Part shown: positions 29,793 through 38,256 of the stretch, in pieces | Position numbering within the stretch: the first letter of the stretch is position 1 | Layout of the letters: every line of letters starts with the position of its first letter | DNA from: Burkholderia sp. USMB20 | GTDB taxonomy: Bacteria; Pseudomonadota; Gammaproteobacteria; Burkholderiales; Burkholderiaceae | Reading direction: 5' to 3' | NCBI RefSeq assembly: GCF_000949135.2 | Contig: NZ_JTAN02000003.1 | Coordinates: 186,001 to 250,000, forward strand | Length of the DNA: 64,000 bases | Translations under genes and position numbers: made by a program | The notes under the pieces: model-generated | Seen by the model: the letters and a program-made list of their open reading frames with translations, nothing else | Told to the model about the DNA's origin: nothing | Database searches by the model: none

Positions 29793-30808
29793 ACATCGGC
29801 ATCGTCAACGATCTGCCGCTTGCCGTCGAGGCGCTGCGCCGCGTGATCGCGCTGCGCACGGATCACCGCGTGCTGTGGGTGGCGACCGATGGCGACGAGG
29901 CAGTGGATTTCTGCGTCGCGCATCCGCCCGATCTCGTGCTGATGGATCTCGTGATGCCGAAGCTCGACGGCGTGGCCGCGACCCGGCAGATCATGGCGCG
30001 CGCGCCGTGCGCGATCCTGATCGTGACCGCGAGCGTCAGCGCGAACACGTCGTCGGTCTACGAGGCGATGGGGGCCGGCGCGCTCGACGCGGTCGACACG
30101 CCGACGCTCGCGCTCGGCCTGCCGTCGGATGCGGCGCCGCAGCCGCTGCTCGCGAAGATCGACCAGATCGGCCGGCTGCTCGAAAGCCGGACCACGACGC
30201 TCGTGCCGCCCGGGCCCGCACCCGCGCGCGGCCAGCCGACGCTGATCGCGATCGGCGCGTCGGCGGGCGGGCCGACCGCGCTCACCGCGCTGTTGCGCGC
30301 GCTGCCGGCCGATTTTCCGGCTGCGCTCGTGATCGTCCAGCACGTCGACCAGGCGTTCGCGGTCGGCATGGCGGAGTGGCTCGACGGCTATACGCGGCTG
30401 CCCGTGCGCGTCGCGCGGCAGGGCAGCGTGCCGCAGGCGGGCGAGGTGCTGCTCGCGGCGACCAACGATCACCTGTACATCTCGCCGCGCGGCGTGCTCG
30501 GCTATACGCGGCATCCGGCCGAGACGCCGTACCGGCCGTCGATCGACGTGTTCTTCAACAGCGTCGCCGACGGCTGGGAGGGCGACGCGCTCGGCGTGCT
30601 GCTGACCGGGATGGGGCGCGATGGCGCGCTCGGGTTGAAGGCGATGCGCGCGAAGGGGTGCTACACGATCGCGCAGGACGCGGCGACGAGCGCCGTCTAC
30701 GGGATGCCGAAGGCGGCCGCGGCGATCGGCGCGGCGTCGGCGATCCTGCCGCTCGACCGGATCGCGCCGCAACTGATTTCACGCGTGACGCGCATGCCGC
30801 TCGACTGA
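29789..30808 (+). CDS. wspF: CheB-type methylesterase WspF
   Basis: A 339-residue chemotaxis methylesterase. The receiver domain (about 1-125) has its phosphoacceptor in LVLMDLVMPKLDG. The esterase domain has the catalytic serine in IGASAGGPTAL, histidine in VIVQHVDQAFA and aspartate in LLTGMGRDGALG. It removes methyl groups from WspA and resets the system; loss of WspF locks Wsp on in related bacteria. It overlaps wspE by 4 bp (ATGA) and is the last gene of the operon. No GGDEF gene (wspR) follows. Confidence 0.9.
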   Translation: MNIGIVNDLPLAVEALRRVIALRTDHRVLWVATDGDEAVDFCVAHPPDLVLMDLVMPKLDGVAATRQIMARAPCAILIVTASVSANTSSVYEAMGAGALDAVDTPTLALGLPSDAAPQPLLAKIDQIGRLLESRTTTLVPPGPAPARGQPTLIAIGASAGGPTALTALLRALPADFPAALVIVQHVDQAFAVGMAEWLDGYTRLPVRVARQGSVPQAGEVLLAATNDHLYISPRGVLGYTRHPAETPYRPSIDVFFNSVADGWEGDALGVLLTGMGRDGALGLKAMRAKGCYTIAQDAATSAVYGMPKAAAAIGAASAILPLDRIAPQLISRVTRMPLD

Positions 30809-30817
30809 CGGCGCGCC

Positions 30818-30836
30818 GCGGCCCCGGCGGGGCCGC
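30818..30836 (+). terminator. Hairpin at the end of the wsp operon
   Basis: GCGGCCCC / GGGGCCGC, an 8-bp perfect stem with a 3-nt loop, lies 10 bp after the wspF stop. Only ATTG follows rather than a T tract. It separates wsp from the fluoride-riboswitch promoter at 30838. Confidence 0.5.
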
Positions 30837-30837
30837 A

Positions 30838-30867
30838 TTGCGTGCGCCGTGCGGCGTCGCGTACAAT
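30838..30867 (+). promoter_or_regulatory. Promoter of the fluoride-responsive transcript
   Basis: TTGCGT (30838-30843), 18 bp, then TACAAT (30862-30867). Transcription would start near 30874, just before the riboswitch aptamer. Confidence 0.55.
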
Positions 30868-30877
30868 TGCCGCCTGC

Positions 30878-30967
30878 GGAGATGGCATGCCTCCCTGCGG
30901 TCGATCCCGGCGCGTCGCGCGCGGTTCGGCCCTCAACCGCCGGTTTGCCCGGCTGATGATGCCTGCG
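30878..30967 (+). ncRNA. Fluoride riboswitch (crcB motif)
   Basis: The aptamer core is plain: GGAGATGGCATGCCTCC (30878-30894; stem GGAG / CTCC, loop containing TGGCAT), later AACCGCCGG and CCGGCTGATGATGCCTGCG (ends 30967). GGCAT of the loop can pair with ATGCC, the fluoride-site pseudoknot. About 40 nt lie between the first stem and AACC and can fold as their own hairpin (CCG-CGCG / CGCGCGG). Downstream, GCCTGCG (30961-30967) can instead pair with CGCAGGC (30990-30996) around an inner TCCTG / CAGGA stem, an obvious switching partner. The controlled gene is a CLC-F exporter, which fits. Confidence 0.88.
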
Positions 30968-31051
30968 TGTTCCTGGGTCGTCAGGAGGTCGCAGGCCGTC
31001 CATGCGGTATTCTGCCGCCCAGGTTTTGATGTCCCGTCGAATCTGGAAATC

Positions 31052-32293
31052 ATGTTTTTCTCGACTTCTGCCGATTTTTTCGCGACCGTGCGCTACGTGT
31101 GCCGCTGGCTCGCGCTCTCTGCGTTGCTCGGCGCGCTGGCCGGCACGGCTTCCGCGTTATTCCTGATCGCGCTCGACTGGGCGACCGGCACGCGCGTCGC
31201 GCATCCCTGGCTGCTGTGGGGGCTGCCGGCCGCCGGTTTGGCGACCGGCTGGGTCTACCACCGGTTCGGCCAGTCGGTCGCGCGCGGCAACAACCTGCTG
31301 ATCGACGAGATTCACGACCCGAAGGCGCTGGTGCCGAAGCGGATGGCGCCGCTCGTGCTCGTCGCGACCGTCGTCACGCACCTGTTCGGCGGGTCGGCTG
31401 GCCGCGAGGGCACGGCCGTGCAGATGGGCGGCGCGCTCGCCGATCGCGTCACGCACCTGTTCCGGCTCGATCGCGAGCATCGGCGCGTGCTGCTGATGGG
31501 CGGCATCGCGGCCGGGTTCGCGTCGGTGTTCGGTACGCCGCTCGCGGGCGCCGTGTTCGGGCTCGAGGTGCTCGCGATCGGGCGCGTACGGTACGACGCG
31601 CTGCTGACCTGCGTCGCGTCGGCGATCGTCGCGGATGTCGTGTGCCGCGCGTGGGGCGTGCATCACACCGCTTATGCGATTCCGTTCGTGCCGGCCGTGT
31701 CGGCGACGGGGCTGGCCGCAACGGTCGTCGCGGGTGTCGCGTTCGGCGTCGTCGGCCGGCTGTTCGCGTTCGCGACGCATGCGTTGACCGCGTGGTTTCG
31801 CCGCGTGATCCGCCATGCGCCGCTTCAGCCGGTGCTCGGCGGCCTGCTGGTCGCGGTGGCCGCCACCGTGCTGAACGTGCCGCAGTATCTCGGGCTCGGC
31901 ATTCCGACGATCGAAGCCGCGTTTCACGGGCCGCTGCCGGCTTACGATTTCGCGGGCAAGTTCGCGTTCACCGTCGTCACGCTCGCGTCGGGATTCAAGG
32001 GCGGCGAAGTGACGCCGCTGTTCTACATCGGCGCGACGCTGGGCAACGCGCTCGGGCAGGTGCTGGCGCTGCCGGTGCCCGTGCTGGCGGGGCTCGGCTT
32101 CGTCGCGGTGTTCGCGGGCGCGGCCAACACGCCGATCGCGTCGACGATCATGGCAATCGAACTGTTCGGCGCGGATGTCGGCGTGTATGCGATCGTCGCC
32201 TGCGTGGTCGCCTATCTGTTTTCCGGACACGCGGGGATTTATCGCGCGCAGCGGGTGGCGGTGGGGAAGGGGGCGCAGGCGGAGGCGGAGTAA
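31052..32293 (+). CDS. CLC-F type fluoride/proton antiporter
   Basis: A 413-residue CLC-superfamily membrane protein. It has the CLC-F signature GGSAGREGTAVQMGG in place of the GREGP of chloride channels, and further CLC blocks GIAAGFASVFGTPLAGAVFG and GGEVTPLFYIGATLGN. By family it exports fluoride in exchange for protons. The ATG at 31052 gives the family N-terminus; its ribosome site is weak (GGAAAT). It lies behind a fluoride riboswitch, which strongly supports fluoride as substrate. A strong AGGAGG at 30983 precedes only an out-of-frame ATG. Confidence 0.9.
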   Translation: MFFSTSADFFATVRYVCRWLALSALLGALAGTASALFLIALDWATGTRVAHPWLLWGLPAAGLATGWVYHRFGQSVARGNNLLIDEIHDPKALVPKRMAPLVLVATVVTHLFGGSAGREGTAVQMGGALADRVTHLFRLDREHRRVLLMGGIAAGFASVFGTPLAGAVFGLEVLAIGRVRYDALLTCVASAIVADVVCRAWGVHHTAYAIPFVPAVSATGLAATVVAGVAFGVVGRLFAFATHALTAWFRRVIRHAPLQPVLGGLLVAVAATVLNVPQYLGLGIPTIEAAFHGPLPAYDFAGKFAFTVVTLASGFKGGEVTPLFYIGATLGNALGQVLALPVPVLAGLGFVAVFAGAANTPIASTIMAIELFGADVGVYAIVACVVAYLFSGHAGIYRAQRVAVGKGAQAEAE

Positions 32294-32386
32294 GGCGGCG
32301 TGCGGGGCGGCCGGCCGGGCGCATCGCGACGGAAACCGACGCCCGGTGATCCCGAGCGTCACCGGGAACGGCGGCGTTCTTTGCCG

Positions 32387-33100
32387 TTACGCCTTCGGCA
32401 GCTTCGCGACGTTCCGCGCGAGCAGTTCCTCGATATCGATGCCCTTCTCCGCGAGCAACGTCGTGACGACGCCGGTCAATTCCCCGAGGGTTTCCTTGAC
32501 CGACTCGCGGATCGTATCCACGACGACCTGCGTGCTGCGCTCGATCTCGATATTGACCTTGTCGTCGACGCCCTTCGCATCGAAGGTGGTCGCGCGTCGC
32601 GTTTCGGGAATCAGCCAGACGTCGAACCAGCCTTCGTCGCGATTGACGTCCGACACGGTGAGGCTGCAGCCGTTGATCGCGATATAGCCTTTCGCAAACA
32701 CGTAGCGCCTGAAATCGGCCGGCACGCCGATGCGGATCATCCGGTTGTGTTCGGACGACGCGATGTTCGCGATCGTTCCCATGAAGTCGACATGTCCGGA
32801 CAGCGGATGTCCGCCGATTTCAGCGCCGTCCTTCGCCGCCCGCTCGACGTTGATCCGGGCGCCGGTCGTGAGGTCGGCGAGCGTGGTGATGCGCAGGCTC
32901 GGCAACATCACGTCGAAGTCGATCAGCTCGGGCGAGTGGATGGTCGTCACGGTCAGGCAGACGCCGTCGACCGAGACGCTCGCGCCGATCTCGATGTCGG
33001 TGGTGAACCGCTCGGGGAATTCGATGCTGAACGTTCTCAGTTCGCCGTGATCCTCGATGGCCTTGATGACGCCAACACCCTGAACAATGCCTGTAAACAT
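32387..33100 (-). CDS. Riboflavin synthase alpha chain, enterobacterial RibC type
   Basis: A 237-residue protein made of two lumazine-binding repeats. The first opens MFTGIVQGVGVIKAIEDHG with SVSVDGVCLTVT; the second contains YIAINGCSLTVSDVN. The similarity is to E. coli RibC (blocks NVERAAKDGAEIGGHPLSGH, LIPETRRATT) rather than to the usual beta-proteobacterial RibE. The C-terminal ~35 residues (from about IRESVKETLGE) are an extra tail. It makes riboflavin from two 6,7-dimethyl-8-ribityllumazine molecules. It stands outside any rib operon and has no FMN riboswitch, so it may be a second copy; this is inferred. Confidence 0.88.
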   Translation of the reverse strand: MFTGIVQGVGVIKAIEDHGELRTFSIEFPERFTTDIEIGASVSVDGVCLTVTTIHSPELIDFDVMLPSLRITTLADLTTGARINVERAAKDGAEIGGHPLSGHVDFMGTIANIASSEHNRMIRIGVPADFRRYVFAKGYIAINGCSLTVSDVNRDEGWFDVWLIPETRRATTFDAKGVDDKVNIEIERSTQVVVDTIRESVKETLGELTGVVTTLLAEKGIDIEELLARNVAKLPKA

Positions 33101-33354
33101 GATCCGCCTTTCGTCGCAAATTGCCTGGCCGGTATGATAAGTGATCCCGGCGGGCGGCGTCGGGGCCGGATGCGTCGGCGTCGCCTGACGGACGGCGGCG
33201 TATTATTCTCAAGCACCGGCTGGAATGCGGTACGAGGCTATGGAGCGCAGTTGCACGATGCGCCTGCATCTGCGGGTGTACGGGGAACGCGGTACGTGCG
33301 GACAACGTCCGGCTCGAGCCTCGGGGATCGACAGAAAAGAACGAGAAAAGGGGT

Positions 33355-34326
33355 ATGTCGAAGAATATGCGGAAAATCTACGTGACCGCGTGGTGGGTGA
33401 CCATCATGCTGATAATCGTCGACGTGATCTGGGCATACCGCGTCGATTTCCGGATTGCGAAGGGCAGTCTGGTCGAAAGCGCGCAAATGCTGTCCGTCGT
33501 TCTTGCCGTCACCGCAGCTTCCTGGCTCGCCTCGCGCCCATCGTACAAAGTGCCGGCCAGGAAGGCGTTCTACGAGAATGTCGCGCAATCGTTCCAGTGG
33601 ATCGCGTTGTTGTCGGTGTTCACGCATGCAGGCGCGCTCCTTCAGTACCTGGCTGTGGCGACCGATCTGCCGCTCGTGAGCGATGCGTTGGTATCGATCG
33701 ATGCCGCGCTCGGGTTTCACTGGCTGCAAGCGTATAGATGGGTGACCGCAAATCCCGGTTGGCATGCCGTGCTCGGATTCGCGTATGCGTCCGGCAGCGT
33801 CCAGCTCCTTGCGATCCCGATCATTCTCACGCTGACGTCGAATTCGAAAGACTACGCCGAGTTTGCGGTGCAATTTATCGTCGCAGTCTTCGTGTCGATT
33901 CTGATCGCGGCATGGCTGCCGGCCGAGAGCGCGTTTCTTCACTTCGACATTCGCGATCCAGGTACGATTTCCACCGTATCGGACTTTGCGCCGTTGCGAA
34001 GCGGAGTCGTCCGGGAGCTGGCTTTCGCTTCGTCCCAAGGGCTCATTTCCTTTCCGTCGCTGCACACCATCCTTGCACTGTGCTTCGCGTACTCGCTGCG
34101 GCATGTGCGTATCGTCTTCCCGGTCGGAATCGTGCTGAACGGCATGATGATCGTATCGACGCCTACGCAGGGAGGGCATTACCTGTGCGACGTATTGTCG
34201 GGGCTGGTCATCGGCGTATTGCTGATTTACCTCGTTCGCAAGGGGTTTGCCGGGCAGCGCACGGCGGCTCGCGTGGCGCCGTCGAATGGAATCGACGACG
34301 CACGCAACGGCCTCGTGAATTCCTGA
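33355..34326 (+). CDS. PAP2-like integral membrane protein
   Basis: A 323-residue membrane protein with about six hydrophobic segments. Two phosphatase motifs are near the C-terminus: SFPSLHT and GGHYLCDVLSG. This is the arrangement of the Aur1/inositolphosphotransferase branch of the PAP2 superfamily. It probably acts on a lipid phosphate in the inner membrane; substrate unknown. The base composition is noticeably less GC-rich than in neighbouring genes (for example YVTAWWVTIMLIIVDVIW), a possible sign of transfer. It converges on the ABC exporter. Confidence 0.7.
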   Translation: MSKNMRKIYVTAWWVTIMLIIVDVIWAYRVDFRIAKGSLVESAQMLSVVLAVTAASWLASRPSYKVPARKAFYENVAQSFQWIALLSVFTHAGALLQYLAVATDLPLVSDALVSIDAALGFHWLQAYRWVTANPGWHAVLGFAYASGSVQLLAIPIILTLTSNSKDYAEFAVQFIVAVFVSILIAAWLPAESAFLHFDIRDPGTISTVSDFAPLRSGVVRELAFASSQGLISFPSLHTILALCFAYSLRHVRIVFPVGIVLNGMMIVSTPTQGGHYLCDVLSGLVIGVLLIYLVRKGFAGQRTAARVAPSNGIDDARNGLVNS

Positions 34327-34351
34327 CGATCGCATCGACGTCCCCGCGTGA

Positions 34352-34393
34352 CGCAACCGGCCGCGGCGGCGGTGCGCCGCGCATCCGGTTGCG
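34352..34393. terminator. Hairpin between converging PAP2 and ABC exporter genes
   Basis: CGCAACCGG (34352-34360) and CCGGTTGCG (34385-34393) form a perfect 9-bp stem with a long GC-rich loop in the 79-bp gap. There is no T tract. Confidence 0.4.
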
Positions 34394-34405
34394 ATCGGGG
34401 CGCCT

Positions 34406-36268
34406 TCAGGCTTGCGCCGGCTCTCCAAGCGGCCCGGCATGACCGTCCGCCGTGCGCCGCGGCGGATCGATCAGGCCCTTCGCGAGTTCCAGCGCCTGCC
34501 GCTCGAACAGCCGGCGATACGTCCCGCCGTCGATGCGGATCAGCGCGTCGTGGCTGCCTTCCTCGATCACCTTGCCGCGCTCGAGCACGATCAGACGGTC
34601 GAGCGCGCGCACCGTCGACAGCCGGTGCGCGACGACGAGCGTCGTGCGCCCGACCATCAGCCGCTCCATCGCCTGCTGGATCAGCACCTCGCTTTCGCTG
34701 TCGAGGCTCGACGTCGCTTCGTCGAGGATCAGGATCGGCGCATCCGCGAGGAACGCACGCGCGATCGCGACGCGCTGGCGTTCGCCGCCCGACAGCTTGA
34801 TCCCGCGCTCGCCGACGAGCGTGTCATAGCCGTCCGGCAGCGCGACGATGAAGTCGTGCGCGCTGGCAAGACGCGCGGCACGCTCGATCTCCGCACGGCT
34901 CGCGTCGGGGCGCGCATACGCGATGTTCTCCGCGAGCGTGCGGTGGAACAGCACGGGTTCCTGCTGGACGATCGCGATCTGGCTGCGCAGCGAATCCTGC
35001 CGCACCTGCGCGATGTCCTGGCCGTCGATCGTGATGCGGCCGCCCGACACGTCGTACAGGCGCTGGATCAGCTTGATGAACGTCGTCTTGCCCGACCCGG
35101 AATGGCCGACGAGGCCCACGCGTTCGCCGGGCGCGATGCGCATCGAGAAGTCGTCGTACAGCGGCACCGGATGGTTGCCGTAGCGGAACGTCACGTGCTC
35201 GAAGCGGATCTCGCCTTGCCCGATCCGGATCGCGGGCGCGCCGGGCCGATCGTCGATGCCGAGCGGCTGGCGCTCGAGCGCGACGAGCTCTTCCATGTCG
35301 TTGACCGAGCGCTGCAGGTTGCGGATGTGCATGCCGACGTCGCGCAGGTAGCCCTGCAGCATGAAGAACATCGTCAGCGAGAACGCGATGTCGCCGACGC
35401 TCGCTTCGTCGTTCGCCCACAGCCGCAGCGCGACGCCGATCATCGCCGCCTGCATCGCGACGAGCATCGCGCCCTGCAGCCCGCCGTTGAACGTGCCGCG
35501 CACCCACGTGCGGCGCGTGCGCTGGCGCCACTTGCCGATCACGCGATCGAGCCGCGCTTCCTCGCGCGATTCCGCGCCGAACGCCTTGACGACCGCGTTG
35601 CAGCTCACGGCGTCGGCGAGCGCGCCGCCCATGCGCGTGTCCCACAGGTTGCCGAGCCGCGCGGCCGGCGCGACGATGCCGAGCGACACCGCGACCGTCA
35701 CCGAGATGTACAGCAGCGAACCCGCACCGACGACGAGCCCCATCACCGGCCAGTGCGTGCCGAGCAGCACGGTCGCGCCGACGAGCATCGTGACCGACGG
35801 CAGCAGCGCGATCAGCACCGTGTCGTTCAGCAGGTCGAGTGCCCAGATCCCGCGCGTGATCTTGCGCACGGTCGATCCCGCGAAGCTGTTCGCGTGCCAG
35901 TCGGTCGAGAAACGCTGCACGCGATGGAACGACGCCGCGGCGATCTCGCTCATCATCTTCAGCGTGAGCGTGATGATGTTCAGGTAGACGCCCTGCCGCA
36001 GCAGCGTCGCGCCGATGCCGAGCGCGGCCAGCGTGCCGAACGCGGTGACGGCCGCATGCCACGCGGCGGCGCGGTCGGTCGGGCCGCTCGACAGCGCATC
36101 GACGAGGCGCCCGGCGAACAGCGGCGTGAGCACGTCGGCAAGCGCGCCGAGCAGCGCCAGCGTCGTGATCGTCGCGATGCGCACCGGCTGCTTGCGCCAG
36201 TAGCGGAACGTGAAGCCGAAGACGGCCTGGAATGCCTGGCCGCCCAGATGGGTGGTTTTTCTGGTCAT
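34406..36268 (-). CDS. ABC exporter, MsbA-like (fused permease and ATPase)
   Basis: A 620-residue half-transporter. The N-terminal ~330 residues form an ABC type-1 transmembrane domain. The ATPase domain has Walker A GHSGSGKTTF, signature LSGGERQRVAIARA, Walker B ILILDEATSSLD and the switch histidine in LVVAHRLSTVRALDRL. It should work as a homodimer exporting a lipid or hydrophobic compound. A 16-codon open frame with its own promoter and ribosome site lies 172 bp upstream, so expression may involve a leader peptide. Confidence 0.85.
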   Translation of the reverse strand: MTRKTTHLGGQAFQAVFGFTFRYWRKQPVRIATITTLALLGALADVLTPLFAGRLVDALSSGPTDRAAAWHAAVTAFGTLAALGIGATLLRQGVYLNIITLTLKMMSEIAAASFHRVQRFSTDWHANSFAGSTVRKITRGIWALDLLNDTVLIALLPSVTMLVGATVLLGTHWPVMGLVVGAGSLLYISVTVAVSLGIVAPAARLGNLWDTRMGGALADAVSCNAVVKAFGAESREEARLDRVIGKWRQRTRRTWVRGTFNGGLQGAMLVAMQAAMIGVALRLWANDEASVGDIAFSLTMFFMLQGYLRDVGMHIRNLQRSVNDMEELVALERQPLGIDDRPGAPAIRIGQGEIRFEHVTFRYGNHPVPLYDDFSMRIAPGERVGLVGHSGSGKTTFIKLIQRLYDVSGGRITIDGQDIAQVRQDSLRSQIAIVQQEPVLFHRTLAENIAYARPDASRAEIERAARLASAHDFIVALPDGYDTLVGERGIKLSGGERQRVAIARAFLADAPILILDEATSSLDSESEVLIQQAMERLMVGRTTLVVAHRLSTVRALDRLIVLERGKVIEEGSHDALIRIDGGTYRRLFERQALELAKGLIDPPRRTADGHAGPLGEPAQA

Positions 36269-36439
36269 GTATCGTTGCCCGGCGCATCGCGCGACGGGAC
36301 TTTCCGGTTCGGAGAACGTCGAAAACGCGACAGCCGGACCGCGCGCACGACGCGGGCGAAACGAAACGGGCTGTCGGGAAATTGCGCGGGCGGGCGGGTT
36401 AGCGGAGCACCCGGAAGCCGGCGCGGACGACGGGCTGGA

Positions 36440-36490
36440 TCAGCCGCGTCGTGGGACCACGTTCGGGAAGGTTGCTGGCATTCGGAACAT
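36440..36490 (-). CDS. Candidate 16-residue leader peptide or small protein
   Basis: MFRMPATFPNVVPRRG followed by TGA. The ATG at 36490 has GGGAGGTGCAG immediately upstream, one of the best ribosome sites in the window. A promoter-like TTGCAG-18-TAAAAT lies at 36544-36573. A near-perfect hairpin (ACGACG-GGCTG / CAGCC-CGTCGT, 36427-36452) straddles the stop codon, as in attenuators. It precedes the ABC exporter by 171 bp. The peptide has no run of one amino acid, so an amino-acid attenuator is not indicated. Confidence 0.4.
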   Translation of the reverse strand: MFRMPATFPNVVPRRG

Positions 36491-36543
36491 CTGCACCTCC
36501 CTGAAGTGAACGGTTGAAAGGACGCCGAAAAAGACGTGAAGGA

Positions 36544-36573
36544 ATTTTATCAGCAGAGCCGGACGCGCTGCAA
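36544..36573 (-). promoter_or_regulatory. Promoter-like sequence for the small ORF and ABC exporter
   Basis: On the minus strand TTGCAG (36568-36573), 18 bp, TAAAAT (36544-36549). It would start transcripts near 36537, 47 nt before the small ORF. The remaining sequence between here and the DyP gene (36574-36754) shows no further feature. Confidence 0.4.
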
Positions 36574-36754
36574 CGTCTGACGAATGCGGCGTTGCAGCAG
36601 CGATGCGGTTAGTATTCGGGGTTTTGGCCCTCTTTCGTGCGTGTTCCGCGGTGCGGTGCCGCACGGGGCGGCGGGCGGCATCGATTACACTCTGCCGTTG
36701 CGCGCCGGCCGCTGCGGCCCCGCGGATTCACCCCGATACACTCCTGAGGAAACG

Positions 36755-37636
36755 ATGAGCGACGTTCAGCAAGGCATCCTGGCTCCGATCGACACGGCGG
36801 CCCGATACCTCACTTTCACGATTTCGAACAACGTCAATGTGGCCGCGGCGCTCGCGGCATTGCGCGAGCTCGTCGACGGGCGCGACACGGTCGCAGGCTT
36901 CGGGCACGCGCTGGCCGCGCATCTCGGCCGCCCGGTTCCGGGGCTCACCGAATACCCGGCGTTCGCGGTGAACGACCGTACGCTGCCGATCACGCCGGCC
37001 GACGTCTGGGTCTGGCTGCGCGGCGACGATCGCGGCGCACTCGTGCTGCGCGCACGGGCGATCGAGCGGGCGCTCGCGCCGGCGTTCGTGCTGCAGGACG
37101 CGGTCGACGGGTTCCGCTATTCGAACGATCGCGACCTGTCGGGTTACGAGGACGGCACCGAGAACCCGACCGGCGACGACGCGCTGGCCGCGGCGGTCGT
37201 CACGGGGCAGGGCGCGGGGCTCGACGGTTCGAGCTTTGTCGCGGTTCAGCAATGGCTGCACGACTTCGACCAGATGGAGCGCATTGCGTCGGGCGACATG
37301 GATCACATCATCGGCCGCCGCCGCTCGGACAACGAGGAGCTCGACGACGCGCCCGAGTTCGCGCACGTGAAGCGCACCGCGCAGGAGAGCTTCGAGCCGG
37401 AGGCATTCATGCTGCGCCGTTCGTCGCCGTGGTCCGATGCGCGCCGCGCGGGGCTCTACTTCGTCGCGTTCGGCTGTTCGTTCCGCGCGTTCGACGTGCA
37501 GATGCGCCGGATGAGCGGCGCGGACGACGGCATCGTCGACGGCCTGTTCCGCTTCACGCGACCGCTGACGGGCGCGTATTTCTGGTGCCCGCCGGTGAAG
37601 GACGGCAAGCTGGACCTGTCCGCGCTCGGACTCTGA
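36755..37636 (+). CDS. DyP-type haem peroxidase
   Basis: A 293-residue dye-decolorising peroxidase similar to YfeX. The hallmark GxxDG is in SGYEDGTENPTGDD. The acidic/arginine region around FDQMERIASGDMDHIIGRRR and a late SPWSDARRAGLYFVAFGCS complete the ferredoxin-like folds. No twin-arginine signal is present, so it is cytoplasmic. It should oxidise substrates with H2O2 using haem. GAGGA precedes the ATG at 36755. A strong bidirectional terminator follows. Confidence 0.88.
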   Translation: MSDVQQGILAPIDTAARYLTFTISNNVNVAAALAALRELVDGRDTVAGFGHALAAHLGRPVPGLTEYPAFAVNDRTLPITPADVWVWLRGDDRGALVLRARAIERALAPAFVLQDAVDGFRYSNDRDLSGYEDGTENPTGDDALAAAVVTGQGAGLDGSSFVAVQQWLHDFDQMERIASGDMDHIIGRRRSDNEELDDAPEFAHVKRTAQESFEPEAFMLRRSSPWSDARRAGLYFVAFGCSFRAFDVQMRRMSGADDGIVDGLFRFTRPLTGAYFWCPPVKDGKLDLSALGL

Positions 37637-37654
37637 GCGCCGGACGACATCCGC

Positions 37655-37694
37655 AAACGGGCGGGCCGCGCATCGCGCGCGGCCCGCCCGTTTT
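37655..37694. terminator. Bidirectional intrinsic terminator
   Basis: A 15-bp stem beginning ACGGGCGGGCC and mirrored by GGCCCGCCCGT, with a short loop. It has AAA on the left and TTTT on the right, so it can act on both strands. It separates the converging DyP and OsmC genes. Confidence 0.85.
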
Positions 37695-37736
37695 CTATGT
37701 GACGCGTCGATCGCGTGCGGCGCGGTACGCCGCCCG

Positions 37737-38138
37737 TCAGTTCAGCGTCGTTTCGATGCGTGTGCCGCGCTTGATGAACAGCGTCACCGGCGTCTTCTCG
37801 CAGATTTCCGCGAGCCGCTGGCGCTGCGCATCGTCGAGCGGGCCGTCGAGCGTCACGACGCGGCGCACGTATTGCTGCCCTTCACGATCGGCATGCAGTT
37901 CGGTGCGCACGTCGATGCGCGTGGCCGGCCACGTCTTGCGCTGCATGTACATGCGCAGCGTCGCGGCCGTGCATTGCGCGAGCCCGGCCAGCACGAACTC
38001 GAACGGCGCCGGCCCGAGGCCCTGTCCGCCTTCGCGCGGCGCTTCGTCGCCGGTCAGCGCGTGCGTGCCGGCCTGCAGCTGGACGACGTAGTCGGGCGCG
38101 TCGGCGGCGAGGGTGGCGGCAGCGTGGATGAGCGGCAT
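37737..38138 (-). CDS. OsmC family protein
   Basis: A 133-residue OsmC/Ohr-fold protein. The two family cysteines are in VLAGLAQCTAATLRMYMQ and AEICEKTPVTLFI. Family members are thiol-dependent hydroperoxide reductases; this branch (YhfA-like) is poorly characterised. GGAG precedes the ATG. It lies downstream of the leftward LysR gene, 118 bp apart. The adjacent DyP peroxidase may share a peroxide theme. Confidence 0.82.
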   Translation of the reverse strand: MPLIHAAATLAADAPDYVVQLQAGTHALTGDEAPREGGQGLGPAPFEFVLAGLAQCTAATLRMYMQRKTWPATRIDVRTELHADREGQQYVRRVVTLDGPLDDAQRQRLAEICEKTPVTLFIKRGTRIETTLN

Positions 38139-38256
38139 GGCAAGTCTCCGGTAAGCGGGAAAGAGGCGGCCGCGACGATGCGCGGCGTGCGAGCCGTCAG
38201 CATACCGTCTCGACGAAAAACGCGGGCGCTACGCGCGTCGCCGGGGCTCGCCGGGA

